Assembly (NCBI GenBank): GCA_963766935.1
Contig: CAVYBY010000006.1
Coordinates: 310,001-374,000 of the forward strand
Origin: CAVYBY01 sp963766935
GTDB lineage: Bacteria; Actinomycetota; UBA4738; HRBIN12
DNA: 64,000 nt
Direction: 5' to 3'
Positions 27,817 through 37,959 of this stretch are shown here, piece by piece. Both the position numbers and the translations under genes were made by a program. Within the stretch, counting starts at the first letter, position 1. Each line of letters begins with the position of its first letter. The notes below the pieces were generated by a model. That model was not told the DNA's origin, did not search any database, and saw only the letters and a list, made by a program, of their open reading frames with translations.

Positions 27817-28751
27817 CTAGCCCGCGGCGATCGCCGCAACCAGCGTGGGCATGACCACGTCTCCCGATGCCCCCGACTTGAGCGCCCGGTCGGCTTCGGT
27901 CAGATGCGTGTGCAGCGCGATCAGCCGGTCCATCGAGAAGTTGCGCGCCTGCTGCTGGTAGCGGCGAGCCTGCCATTCGAATCGGAGCCCGGCCTCGCGC
28001 GCGAGCTGCGCCGGGCGGCAGACGGTCCGGGAGCGCCCGCACCTTGATGAGATCGCGCAGCCTGGCCGCGACGCCGCCGAGCACCTTGAGCGCGTCGTCC
28101 CCGCCTTCCTCCACGGCTCTCAATGACCGGATCGCGCCGGGCAGATCGCGTGCGAAGCGCCCGGTCGCACAGGTCCCACACCTTCTGATCGCCCAGACCG
28201 CGGAACTGCGCGTGGATCAGCTCGGGTGTGACTCGGACCGACGGAAACACGTCCGCGAGCTGATCGAGCGAGGATGCGAGCTGCCCGAGGTCCTCGCCGA
28301 TCGTGCCGACGAGCGCGCGCGCCGCCTGCGGCGTCAGATCCAGTTGCGCGCGCTTGGCCCGCTGGACGAGCCACGTCTCCAGGTCTTTCCGGGCGACCTG
28401 AACCTGCTTGACCTCACCCAGGGGCTCGACCACCTTGAGCAGGGCGGCCGGCGCCTTTCCTCGCTCGACCCGGCAGCACAGGATCAGCCGCGAGCTGGGG
28501 TCGGGAACTGCCAGGTAGGAGGCCAGCTCCGCGATCGCGTCCTTCGTCAGCGCTTTGGCATTGGTAACGAGGAGGGCGCGCGGTTCTCCGAAAAGCGACG
28601 GCGTGGCCAGATCGCCCAGCTCGCCCCCCTGCCACTCGGCCGCATCCACCTCGCGAGGCCGCAGGTCGCCGAGCAGCTCGAGCGCCGCTTCACGCAGCAG
28701 GAATGCGTCGTCCCCGACGAGCAGCGTGACGGGGGCGGCCTTCGAGGTCAT
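27817..28751 (-). CDS. holA: DNA polymerase III delta subunit (HolA), two frame changes
   Basis: About 310 aa once joined. The N-terminal part carries TLLVGDDAFLLREA, LFGEPRALLVTNAKAL and the DLETWLVQRAKRAQLDLTP region; after frame changes near 28150 and 28018 the C-terminal domain continues (RAVEEGGDDALKVLGGVAA, then SMDRLIALHTHLTEADRALK and KSGAS near the stop at 27817). Delta opens the beta clamp in the clamp loader. Adjacent comEC is the usual neighbour. An upstream GTG at 28769 is an alternative start. Confidence 0.85.
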
Positions 28752-28789
28752 CGAGTCGGACGCTATCACCGGCCCGTGACGGCCGCGGC

Positions 28790-31181
28790 CTACCCGTTTG
28801 CCGCGGAGACGGTGATCCCCCCGGGGCCGACGGTGACCGTGACCGTGCCGTCGAGGTCGGTGCGCCAGATCCGCGCGCCGGTCGCGGCGATCTCGGCGAG
28901 CGTCGAGGCAACGGGGTGCCCGTATGGGTTCTCGCCGACGCTCACGACCGCGGCCCCGGGGCCGACGGCGTCGAAGAACTCCGGGAGCGACGTCGCGGCG
29001 CCGTGGTGCGGAACCTTGAGGACGTCGGCGTGAAGCGGCACACCGTCGTCGAGCATCACCTGCTGCGCGGGCTCTTCCGGCTCGGCGCCAAACAGGACCG
29101 TGTGCCCCGCGTACGTGAGCATGAGGACCAGCGAGTCGTTGTTCGGGTCCGAGTCCGTGCCGTGCCAGCAGCGATCCGGTGAGAGCACGTCGAACCGGAG
29201 ATCGCCCACGCGGAACGAGTCACCGGCGCGCGGCGTCCGCACCGGCACGTGCTCGTCGGTGATCGCCCGGTCGAGATCGGCTTGCAGCGGTGGATCAGGC
29301 CCGCATCCCGGCTCCGCGACGACCCCGACCGCGTACCGCGACAGCACGGCGGGCAGGCCCACGATGTGATCCGCGTGCGGGTGGGTCGCGACGACCAGGT
29401 CGAGCCGGCGCACACCGAAGCGACGCCAGGTCGGTCGCGACCTGCGTCTCGTCGGGCCCGCCGTCGATCAGGACGTGCGCGCCCGCGGGACTCTCGATCA
29501 GCGCGGCGTCGCCCTGGCCGACGTCGAGGAACACGATCCGAAGCCCGCCCGGCGGCCCGGCACGGATCGCGATCGCCCAGACGAGCACCGGCGCCGCGAT
29601 CAGGACTCCGGTCGCGACGGCGCGCGGCAGCCGCCGCGGGCTCCGGATCCACCAGGCGACCGCGACCACGACCGCGCCGGCGACCAGCAGCACGCCGATC
29701 CCGCCGCCGCTCGTGATCGACGGAAGCGGCGCCTTCGCCGACCGGTCGGCAAGCCACTCGAGATATCGCAGGAGCGTGGATGCCGGCATGGCGACAATCG
29801 CCCCCAGCGGATGCGAGACGAGGCCAAGCCCGGCGGCCGCGATCCCCAGCAGGAGCGCCGGCGCCACGGCCGGGAACGCCAGCAGGTTCGCGGGGAGCGA
29901 GACAAGCGGCACCGCGCGGAATTGGGAGAGCAGAACGGGCGCCACACCGATCTGCGCCGCGAGCGTCGCGCCGGCCGCAAGGGCCAGCGGCGCCGGCAGG
30001 AACCGCAGCCGCGCGGTCAGGGCTCCCGCCATCGCCACCATCCCGGCGGTCGCCGCCACGCTCAGCCGGAACCCGACCGACCAGACGAGCCACGGGTCGA
30101 TCACCAGCAGCACCAGCACCGCGCCGGCGAGCACGCTTCCGCCGTGCCGGGGCCGGCCGAGGACCACCCCGACCAGGGTCAGCGTCGCCATCACGCCCGC
30201 GCGAAGCACCGACGGCTCTCCACCGGTGAGGACCGTGAAGAAGAGCACGGTTCCGACCCCGAGCAGGAGCCGAGCGCGTCCACCCAGCCGCAGGACCACG
30301 GCCGCCGCCAGAACCGGCGCGAGGACCATCGCGACGTTCTCGCCCGAGACGACCAGGAGGTGCCCGAGGCCCGACGCTTGGAAGTCGCGCGCCACGCCCG
30401 GGTCCAGGCCGCGGTCGTCGCCGAGGACCAAGCCGAGCAAGAGGCCCGCCTCGCGCGGCCCGAACAGGTGCTGGATCGATCTGCCGACGAACGCGCGTGT
30501 CACCTGCGCCGCATGAACAAGTGGATTCGGCGCGGGACCGAGCCGTTCGAGCCGGTCGGCGGAGAGCGTCGCCGGAATCCCCTGATGCAGCAGCGACGCC
30601 GCGAAGTCGGGATCGTCTGGCAGCCGCAGTTGGCCATCCAGTTGAACCTGATCGCCGCGCACCGCGTCGGTCGGGTCTCCCGACCACTCCGCCCAGACCG
30701 GCGCGCGAAGGGTCGCCGCGCCGCTCCCCCAATCCAGCCGGCTGAGATCGACCACCGCGAACCAGCCGAAGCCGCCTCGATGAGGATCGCTCGCAAGTGT
30801 CCCGACCGCCGTCACGTTCCTGGAGGCAAGCCGCGCGGGCAGCTCGCCGAGGGTCCTCGCCTCGGCGAGCCCGGCCCAGCCGGCTCCGATCGACCAGACG
30901 CCGAGAAGAGCGAGTGCGATCGCGGCGGGAGGCACGCCGCCGGATACCGCCAGCTCTGGGCGAAGGATGGCAACCGGCGCCGGCTCGTCCGGTTCCAACC
31001 ACAGCCGCACCCGCGCGCCCGGGCCCTTCGCCGGCGGCGGGACGGCCAGCCAGGCGCCGATCGAGGCGGAGGCGCCGATCGCGATCCCCATCCATGGCCG
31101 GAGCCATGCCGGGTGCAGCGACCACGCCAGCAAGCCCGCCCAGAAGGCGGACGCGGCGGCCGGAAGCAGCCATCCGCTCAC
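28790..31181 (-). CDS. comEC: ComEC/Rec2 DNA-uptake channel, frame change near 29420
   Basis: About 797 aa once joined. GTG start overlapping the comEA stop (GTGA). Order: N-terminal helices, DUF4131-like soluble part, the Competence membrane domain (LLLGLVLGDDRGLDP, ASGLGHLLVVSGENVAMV, GGEPSVLRAGVMATL), then a metallo-beta-lactamase-like C-terminal domain (LRIVFLDVGQGDAALIE, THPHADHIVGLPAVLSRY, VLKVPHHGAATS). ComEC moves single-stranded DNA across the membrane in natural transformation. A single extra C near 29420 explains the break. Paired with comEA, it suggests competence potential. Confidence 0.9.
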
Positions 31182-31855
31182 ACCGTCACGAGCGGGCGGA
31201 GCTTTTCCATCGTGGCCGGCCCGATGCCGCTGACGTCCTCGAGCTGGTCGACGGAGGAGAACGGTCCGTGCTCGGTCCGGTACTGCACGATCTCGGCGGC
31301 AAGCACCTCGCCGATCTCGGGCAGCCCTTCGAGGGCGGTCGCGTCCGCCGTGTTGACGTTCACGAGCGCGGCGGGGGCACCGGGTGGCGCCGGCGCGCCG
31401 GGCGCGGTTCCCACCGGCACCGTCTCCCCGGCCGCCGGCACGTAGATCTGCGAACCGTCGACGAGGAGCGCCGCGAGATTGAGCGCGACGAGCGCAGCCC
31501 CGTGCGAGGCGCCACCCGCCCGGTGGATCGCGTCGATCACGCGGGCCCCCGGCGCGAACCGGTACACACCCGGGCGCCGCACGTGTCCGGCGACATCGAC
31601 CACGACAGGCGCCACCGACGGAGACTGCGAGGCCGCCGCCGCTGAGGAGGCTGCCGTCGGTGAAGCAGCTACGTCCGGAGATGGTGATCCGCCAAGCGGC
31701 ACCGCCACGACGGACGCGGACGTCGAGATCTCCACCGGCCGCGGCAGCGACCGCGTGTACCAAAGCCCGGCGCCGGCCAGCGTCACCACGAGCAGCAGCG
31801 CCAGCCCGCCGAGCTCACCCCTCGACAACGTGTCGAGCCGTTCCCGCAAAGACAC
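31178..31855 (-). CDS. comEA: ComEA-family DNA-binding protein
   Basis: 225 aa. A membrane anchor (about residues 16-34) is followed by a Ser/Ala/Pro-rich stalk, an SLBB domain (VVVDVAGHVRRPGVYRF to SQIYVPA) and a C-terminal helix-hairpin-helix pair (NVNTADATALEGLPEIGE, LEDVSGIGPATMEKL). ComEA binds incoming double-stranded DNA at the cell surface and passes it to ComEC. It overlaps comEC by 4 nt. Confidence 0.94.
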   Translation of the reverse strand: MSLRERLDTLSRGELGGLALLLVVTLAGAGLWYTRSLPRPVEISTSASVVAVPLGGSPSPDVAASPTAASSAAAASQSPSVAPVVVDVAGHVRRPGVYRFAPGARVIDAIHRAGGASHGAALVALNLAALLVDGSQIYVPAAGETVPVGTAPGAPAPPGAPAALVNVNTADATALEGLPEIGEVLAAEIVQYRTEHGPFSSVDQLEDVSGIGPATMEKLRPLVTV

Positions 31856-31950
31856 GCCGCGGGACGCTAGCCGCGCGGTTCAGATTGGACAGTGACGGCC
31901 GTCACTCCCAGAAGGACGCCAGAAGGGACGCCAGAAGGGATGAAGGACCG

Positions 31951-34399
31951 TCAGTGCTTGGTGACCAGGTTGACGAGCCTCGGGACGCGGACGATCTCGC
32001 GGACGATCTCGCGGCCGTCGGTGGCACGGCGGGCCGGCTCGCTCACGTGGGCCAGCTCGAGCGCCGCGCTCTCCTCGATGTCGACCGAGACGTCCACCTT
32101 GTCGCGAACCTTGCCGTCGACCTGGATCACCATCGTGACCGTGTCCTGAGCCGCCAGCGCCGGGTCGAACTCCGGCCACGAGCTCACGTGCACGGACGAG
32201 GTCTCACCCAGATCGGTCCGCCACAGCTCCTCGGCGGCGAACGGCGCGAAGGGCGCCAGCATCTGCACCAGCGCCCGCGACGCCGCCGCCGCTCCCGACC
32301 CCGCGTCCAGCGACGACCGGATCCCGTTCGTCAGCACCATCAGCTTCGAGATCGCCGTGTTGAACCGGAACCGATCCAGATCCTCGGTGACCCCCTTGAT
32401 CGTGCGGTGCGTTAGGCGAACCAAATCCTCGGGCTCCTCGCCTCCGGCCGCGATCGCCTCGGTCACCGCCGTGAACACTCGCCCGAGCCACGACGACACC
32501 CCCGGACGCCGATCCGGGTCGCCCGCGATCAGCTGCCAGTCGATGTCGTCCTCGAACGGGTTCGCGAACAGCATGATCAGGCGCATCGTGTCCGCCCCCC
32601 AGCGCTGCACGATCGGCATCGGCTGGACGATGTTGCCCTTCGTCTTCGACATCCGGCGTCCCGTCGAAGATCACCTGGCCCTGGTTCATCAGCCGTGGGA
32701 ACGGCTCCGTGAACCCGACCATCTCCATGTCGTAGAGCACCTTGGTGAAGAACCGCGAATACAGAAGGTGCAGGATCGCGTGCTCGACGCCGCCCGTGTA
32801 CTGCGACACCGGCATCCACCGGTCCACGTCCTCGCGGAGGAATGGGGCCGACTCGTTGCCCGGCGAGCAGTAGCGGAAGTAGTACCAAGAGGAATCGACG
32901 AACGTGTCCATCGTGTCGGTGTCGCGGCGCGCGTCCCCACCGCAGTTGGGACACGTCACCTTCGACCACGACGGATGCCGCGCCAGCGGCGACTCGCCGC
33001 CCGGCTGGAAGTCGACATCGTCGGGCAGCTCCACCGGCAACTGGTCGTCGGGCACCGCGACCTCGCCGCACTGCTCGCAGTGCACGATCGGGATCGGCGC
33101 GCCCCAGTAGCGCTGTCGAGAGACCAGCCAGTCCCGCAGCCGGAAGGACACCGCCGGCCGGCCCAGTCCCTGTTCTTCCAACCAGGCCGTGACCTGCCCG
33201 ATGGAGCCCGGCGACTCGACGCCGTCGAACGGACCGCTGTTCACCATCAGTCCCTCGTGGCCGTACGCCTCGGTCATCTGCTCGGCGGAGCGCTCCTCCC
33301 CCGGCGGCTGGACGACGACTCGGATCTCCAGGCCGTGCTCGCGGGCGAACTCGAAGTCGCGCTGGTCGTGCGCCGGAACTCCCATCACCGCTCCGGTCCC
33401 GTACTCCATCAGCACGTACGGCGCGACGAACGCCGGCACCCGCTCGCCGTTGACCGGATTCACGACGTGCACGCCGAGCGAGATGCCCTCGCGGCTCTCC
33501 GCCTGCTCGCGGTTGGTCAGCGGCGTCGCCTGCAGGCGGTCGAGCACGTCCTTCACGGCGTCCCACGAGCCGCCCGCGCGTGCCAGCTGCTCCACCAGGG
33601 GATGCTCGGGCGCGAAGACGAAGAACGTGACGCCCCACAGCGTGTCGGGACGCGTCGTGAACACGCGCACCGGCTCGTCCGTCTCGGCGACGCGGAACTC
33701 GACCTCCGCGCCCTCCGAGCGTCCGATCCAGTTCCGCTGCATGGTGAGGACGCGCTCGGGCCAGGCCTCCAGCTGATCCACGTCGTCCAGCAGCCGCTGC
33801 GCGTAGTCCGTGATCTTGAAGAACCACTGCGTCAGGTCCTTGCGGACGACGGCCGTCCCGCACCGCTCGCAGAACCCGTTGATCACCTGCTCGTTCGCCA
33901 GGACCGTCTGGTCCTTCGGACACCAGTTAGTCGGTGCAGTGCGACGGTAGGCCAGCCCCCGTTCGAACAGCTTGATGAACAGCCACTGGGTCCATCGGTA
34001 GTACTCCGGGTCGCAACTGGCCAGCCGGCGGGTCCAGTCGAACGACATCCCCATCCGTTTGAACGACGCGGCCTGCTGCTCGATGTTCTCGTAGGTCCAG
34101 GGCTTTGGATTGATGCCTCGCTTGATCGCCGCGTTCTCGGCGGGCAGGCCGAACGCGTCCCACCCGATCGGGTGCAGCACGTTGTGGCCGCGCATCGCCG
34201 CGTACCGGGCGACCACGTCACCGCCGGAAAACGCCTCGGCGTGGCCCATGTGCAGGTCGCCCGACGGGTACGGGTACATGTCGAGCGCGTAGAAGCGCGG
34301 CCGCGTGTCGGCGGGGTCGTCGGAGGCCAGGTAGAGCCCCTCCTCCTCCCAGACACGCTGCCACGTGGGCTCGGTCTCGGACGGGTCGTATCGGCGCAT
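31951..34399 (-). CDS. leuS: leucyl-tRNA synthetase, frame change near 32660
   Basis: About 815 aa, bacterial LeuRS. Visible are the HIGH-type signature in MYPYPSGDLHMGHAEAF, the WCPKDQTVLANEQV zinc region, the editing domain (FTTRPDTLWGVTFFV, VMGVPAHDQRDFEFA), FVDSSWYYFRYCSPG and, past the frame change, the catalytic MSKTKGN loop and the anticodon-binding domain ending NLVTKH. Start at 34399 gives the usual MRRYDPSETEPTW; an ATG at 34411 is also possible. The break sits just before KMSKS with full conservation on both sides, so I read it as a sequence error. Confidence 0.93.
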
Positions 34400-34409
34400 G
34401 GTGCCGAGC

Positions 34410-34415
34410 ATGGTA
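34410..34415 (-). promoter_or_regulatory. putative -10 element of leuS
   Basis: TACCAT lies 10 nt upstream of the ATG at 34399. It overlaps the alternative start at 34411, which argues for 34399. Positional inference. Confidence 0.35.
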
Positions 34416-34447
34416 ACGAACCGACTGAGCCCGGCCGGGAACGAGGG

Positions 34448-36598
34448 CTAGCGACGAGCCAGCTGGGGCTGGATCAGCCCGCCGGGCCGATTGACGAGCT
34501 CGGGGATCTGGTCCCCGGGAACCGGGCGGGCGAAGTAGAACCCCTGCGCCAGCCGGCAGCCGTTGGCCCGGAGGAACTCGTACTCCTCGAAGGTCTCGAT
34601 GCCTTCGGCGAGCGGAAGCATGTCGAGCGCCTGGGCCAGCTGGATCATGGCCCGCACCATGCTCGCGAGGCTCGGATCCCGGTGCACGTCGCGGATGAAC
34701 GACTGGTCGATCTTGAGGATGTCGACCGGCAGGTGCTTGAGGCGGGCCAGCGAGGAGTACCCGGTTCCGAAGTCGTCGATCGCCAGCGTCAGGCCCCAGG
34801 CGTTCAGTTCGTTCAGGATGCGCTGGGTCCGGTCCGGGTCGGCCATCGCCATCGACTCGGTGATCTCGACCACCACAGAGCTCGGGTCGACGTCGGCGGC
34901 GGCTAGCTTGCCGAGGATCTTCTCCGACAGGTGCGCGGACCACAGCTGACGCGGCGAGAGGTTGAATCCGACGTTGAGATCGAGCCCCTGCTCCTTCCAG
35001 ATCCCCTGTTGCCGAGCCAGCTCGTCGATCACCCAGTCGCCGATCGCTTCGATCAGCCCGAGCTCCTCGGCCACGGGGATGAACTCGCCGGGAGCGGTCA
35101 GGCCGCCGTCGGGGTGCTGCCAGCGGATCAGGGCCTCGGCACCCGTCACGCGGCCGTCGAGCAGGTCGAGGATGGGCTGCCAATGCAGGACCCAGTGGTG
35201 GTCGTGGACGGCTTGACGGAGCCGGGTCGTGAACGAAATCTGTTCGACGCCATCGCGAGGCTTGGCCGAGAAGAACACCGACCCGCCCGGCTGACGCCGC
35301 TTGGATTGGTACATCGCGGCGTCCGCGTTCTTGAGGAGCGACGGCCCGTCGGTGGCATCGCGGGGGAACAGCGACACTCCCACCGAGCCGGTCGCATAGA
35401 ACATGACACCGCCCAGGTCGAAGGGCTCCCGCAGCGAGTCGTGCAGACGTTCGACGACCGCATCGACGATCGCTCCCGCGGACTCCTCGCCCGACACGGG
35501 CCCGTCGCGCTCGAGATCGGCCAACAGCACCAGGAACTCGTCCCCGCCCTGCCGGGCGACCAGGTCCGCGCCGCGCATCCTCGAGCGCAGCCGGTCGGCC
35601 AGCTCCTTGAGCAGCAGATCGCCGGCGGGGTGCCCCAGCGAGTCGTTCACGAGCTTGAAGTTGTCGAGATCCAGGTAGAGCACGCCGACGCCCAGGCTGT
35701 GGCGCGTCGCGCGCGATACCGCGTTCTCCAGCATCTCTTCGAACAGGACGCGGTTGGGCAGGCCCGTCAGCTTGTCGTGGTAGGCGAGGAACGCCACCTC
35801 GTCCTCGGTCCGCTTGCGCTCCGTGATGTCGAAGATCACACCCTGGATGAGCCAAGGATTTCCGTCGCCGTCGTCCACCGGAAGCGCGTGTTCGATGACC
35901 CAGCGGATGCTGCCGTCCGCCCCGACCATCCGGTACTCGTGGACCAGCGGGACGTGGCTCCGGCATGCCTCCTCGAACTCGCCCCAGGCCTTGTCGAGAT
36001 CCTCCGGGTGGACGTGCAAAGCCCACGACTCCGGGTCGTCCAGCCACTGCTCTGGAGTGATTCCGAGGAGCTGCTCGATCTGCGGGCTGACATAGATGGA
36101 GCTCTCGTTCTCGTCGACCGGATCCAGATAGACGACGGCCGGGATCTGCTCGATGAGCGTCTTGTACTTGGCTTCCGCTTCGAAGCGCGCCTGCCGGTCG
36201 GCCTGGAGCTCCGACAAGTCGCGGAGCGCCACGACCACGAGTCCGCCGTCCTGGGTGGTTCTGCCGACCTGGATCTCGACGGGAACGGCGTCACCGTCCT
36301 TGCGACGGCAGACCGTTTCGATGCGCTCGCCCCGTTTGCCGGTCGCGAGCTCGACGGCGACCAGCAGCTCGACGGGTTGACCCTCGAGCTCTTGACGGGA
36401 AAAGCCGGTCAGTGCCTCGGCGGCGGGATTCGCGAAGACGATCCGTCCGTCGTGGGCGGCCAAGACGAGACACTCGGGCGTTGCCTCCAACAGCGAGGTC
36501 GCCTCGAGAACCGGCCGAGCACCGGGGACATCAGCCCCATGGGTGCCGGGCCCCTCCAATTCATTGCCACGGCTCACGACAAATGCATCGGCAGCCAT
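34448..36598 (-). CDS. PAS-PAS-GGDEF-EAL cyclic-di-GMP signalling protein
   Basis: 716 aa, no membrane segment. Two PAS domains (about residues 30-140 and 150-265, the second ending in the ITERKRTEDE linker) precede a GGDEF domain with intact RQGGDEF active site and DLDNFKLVNDSLGH, then an EAL domain with AEALIRWQHP, FNLSPRQL, EITESMAM and DDFGTGYSSL. Both synthase and phosphodiesterase residues look functional, so the net activity cannot be predicted; PAS input (redox, oxygen or small molecule) may switch it. Stand-alone between leuS and a dehydrogenase gene. Confidence 0.93.
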   Translation of the reverse strand: MAADAFVVSRGNELEGPGTHGADVPGARPVLEATSLLEATPECLVLAAHDGRIVFANPAAEALTGFSRQELEGQPVELLVAVELATGKRGERIETVCRRKDGDAVPVEIQVGRTTQDGGLVVVALRDLSELQADRQARFEAEAKYKTLIEQIPAVVYLDPVDENESSIYVSPQIEQLLGITPEQWLDDPESWALHVHPEDLDKAWGEFEEACRSHVPLVHEYRMVGADGSIRWVIEHALPVDDGDGNPWLIQGVIFDITERKRTEDEVAFLAYHDKLTGLPNRVLFEEMLENAVSRATRHSLGVGVLYLDLDNFKLVNDSLGHPAGDLLLKELADRLRSRMRGADLVARQGGDEFLVLLADLERDGPVSGEESAGAIVDAVVERLHDSLREPFDLGGVMFYATGSVGVSLFPRDATDGPSLLKNADAAMYQSKRRQPGGSVFFSAKPRDGVEQISFTTRLRQAVHDHHWVLHWQPILDLLDGRVTGAEALIRWQHPDGGLTAPGEFIPVAEELGLIEAIGDWVIDELARQQGIWKEQGLDLNVGFNLSPRQLWSAHLSEKILGKLAAADVDPSSVVVEITESMAMADPDRTQRILNELNAWGLTLAIDDFGTGYSSLARLKHLPVDILKIDQSFIRDVHRDPSLASMVRAMIQLAQALDMLPLAEGIETFEEYEFLRANGCRLAQGFYFARPVPGDQIPELVNRPGGLIQPQLARR

Positions 36599-36653
36599 TG
36601 CCCTCGCGTTGACTCCCCAAAAGCAGGTAGAGCGACAAAACCCCGGGGAACCG

Positions 36654-37889
36654 CTACGTGGAGGGAGTGCGCTCCTCCATGCCCCATGGCGATCCGTAGT
36701 CCACCAGCAGATCGAGGAACGGCTGGGGGGGCAGCGCCTCGGGTCCGATCACGCCGGTTCCGTTCCAAACGCCGCCGGCCAGCAGCTCGAGTGCGACCAC
36801 CGGGTTGATCGCGGTCTGCCACACGACGGCCTGAGCCTGGTCGCGACCCCACGTCTCTTCGTTGTCGACCACGTGGAACAGGTAGACCTCGCGCGGGCGC
36901 CCGTCGGTTCCGGTCCCCGTGACCCAGGTGCCGGCGCTGGTCTTCCCACTCATGTTGGGCCCCAACGTGGCCGGATCCGGCAAGCAGGCAGCCACGACAT
37001 CGCGAGGCGAGACCTGCGTCCCGCGGACCGACACCGGCGCCGTCCGGTCGAGCCCCAGCTTGTGCAGCGTCTTCAAGACGTCGATGAACTCCTGGCCGAG
37101 CCCGTACTTGAACGTGACGCGCCCGCAGTCGACCCAGCGCGGGATGAGGAGCACTTCTTCGTGCTCGACGTTGACGCACTCCACGTCGCCGATGCCCTCC
37201 GGGAACCGGAACACCTCTCCGCCGCTGAAGGGCTCCGTCGTGTACCAGCCGCCGTCGACGTCGGTCCGGTCCTTCTCCCAGATCACCGGCGGGTTCAGGC
37301 ACTCCTCGATCGTGGTCCAGATGGAGAAGCCGGGCGCGAACTCGTACCCCTCGACCACGAGGTTCGCGCCGTCGCGCACCCCGCACTCGTCGATGGAGGA
37401 GAACAACGTGTCGGCCGCGTATCTTGCGAAGACGTCCGACAGGCCCGGCTCGACCCCCACGCCACCGAGCGCCAGCAGGCCGCGCTCGGCCCAGGCGTCG
37501 GAGACGGCGAACTGGTCGTCGCCGAGCTTCTTGCCCACCCGCTCGTAGGGCCGTTCCGGATGAGGCTCAGACAGGGACATGGCCATGTCCAGGTACGTCG
37601 CGCCCGCCTCGAAGCACCCGTTGAAGATGGGCATCACGAACCGCGGGTCGACGGCGTTCAGGACGTGAGTGGTCCCGGTCGACCGGATCAGTTCGGCCAC
37701 CTGGCCGGCGTCCGACGCGTCGACCTGGGCCGACCCGAATCGCCCTCCGTCCCCGTAGCGCTCGACGACCGTCTTCGCCCGCGCCTCGTCGTAGTCCGCG
37801 AAGACGATCGCTTCGTAGAAATCACGCCGCGCGGCAATCGGCGCCACCGCGGCCCCGACGCCACCGGACCCCACCACCAAGAGCTTCAT
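36654..37889 (-). CDS. saccharopine dehydrogenase-like NAD(P) oxidoreductase
   Basis: 411 aa. The Rossmann start MKLLVVGSGGVGAAVAPIA and the THVLNAVDPRFVMP and LGGVGVEPGLSDVFARYA segments place it in the saccharopine dehydrogenase / LYS9-like superfamily, which also includes carboxynorspermidine synthase and lysine 6-dehydrogenase. The substrate cannot be fixed from sequence; these enzymes form or split imine-linked amino acids. TAGACT 9 nt upstream of the ATG is a likely -10. Flanked by unrelated genes. Confidence 0.82.
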   Translation of the reverse strand: MKLLVVGSGGVGAAVAPIAARRDFYEAIVFADYDEARAKTVVERYGDGGRFGSAQVDASDAGQVAELIRSTGTTHVLNAVDPRFVMPIFNGCFEAGATYLDMAMSLSEPHPERPYERVGKKLGDDQFAVSDAWAERGLLALGGVGVEPGLSDVFARYAADTLFSSIDECGVRDGANLVVEGYEFAPGFSIWTTIEECLNPPVIWEKDRTDVDGGWYTTEPFSGGEVFRFPEGIGDVECVNVEHEEVLLIPRWVDCGRVTFKYGLGQEFIDVLKTLHKLGLDRTAPVSVRGTQVSPRDVVAACLPDPATLGPNMSGKTSAGTWVTGTGTDGRPREVYLFHVVDNEETWGRDQAQAVVWQTAINPVVALELLAGGVWNGTGVIGPEALPPQPFLDLLVDYGSPWGMEERTPST

Positions 37890-37898
37890 CGGGCCGGG

Positions 37899-37904
37899 AG
37901 TCTA
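37899..37904 (-). promoter_or_regulatory. putative -10 element of the saccharopine-dehydrogenase-like gene
   Basis: TAGACT lies 9 nt upstream of the ATG at 37889. Positional inference. Confidence 0.45.
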
Positions 37905-37959
37905 ATTCGCGCGCTGCGCCGAACCGGTATCCGGACCGGACAACAGCGCGGGGCCGACC

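Noticed and set aside
29475..31445. 656-codon plus-strand open frame rich in Arg/Asp/His
   Set aside because: Antisense to comEC and comEA; composition is that of a high-GC shadow frame.
32357..34906. 849-codon plus-strand open frame
   Set aside because: It lies opposite leuS and the GGDEF-EAL gene, whose motifs are unmistakable. The antisense protein has no recognisable domain.
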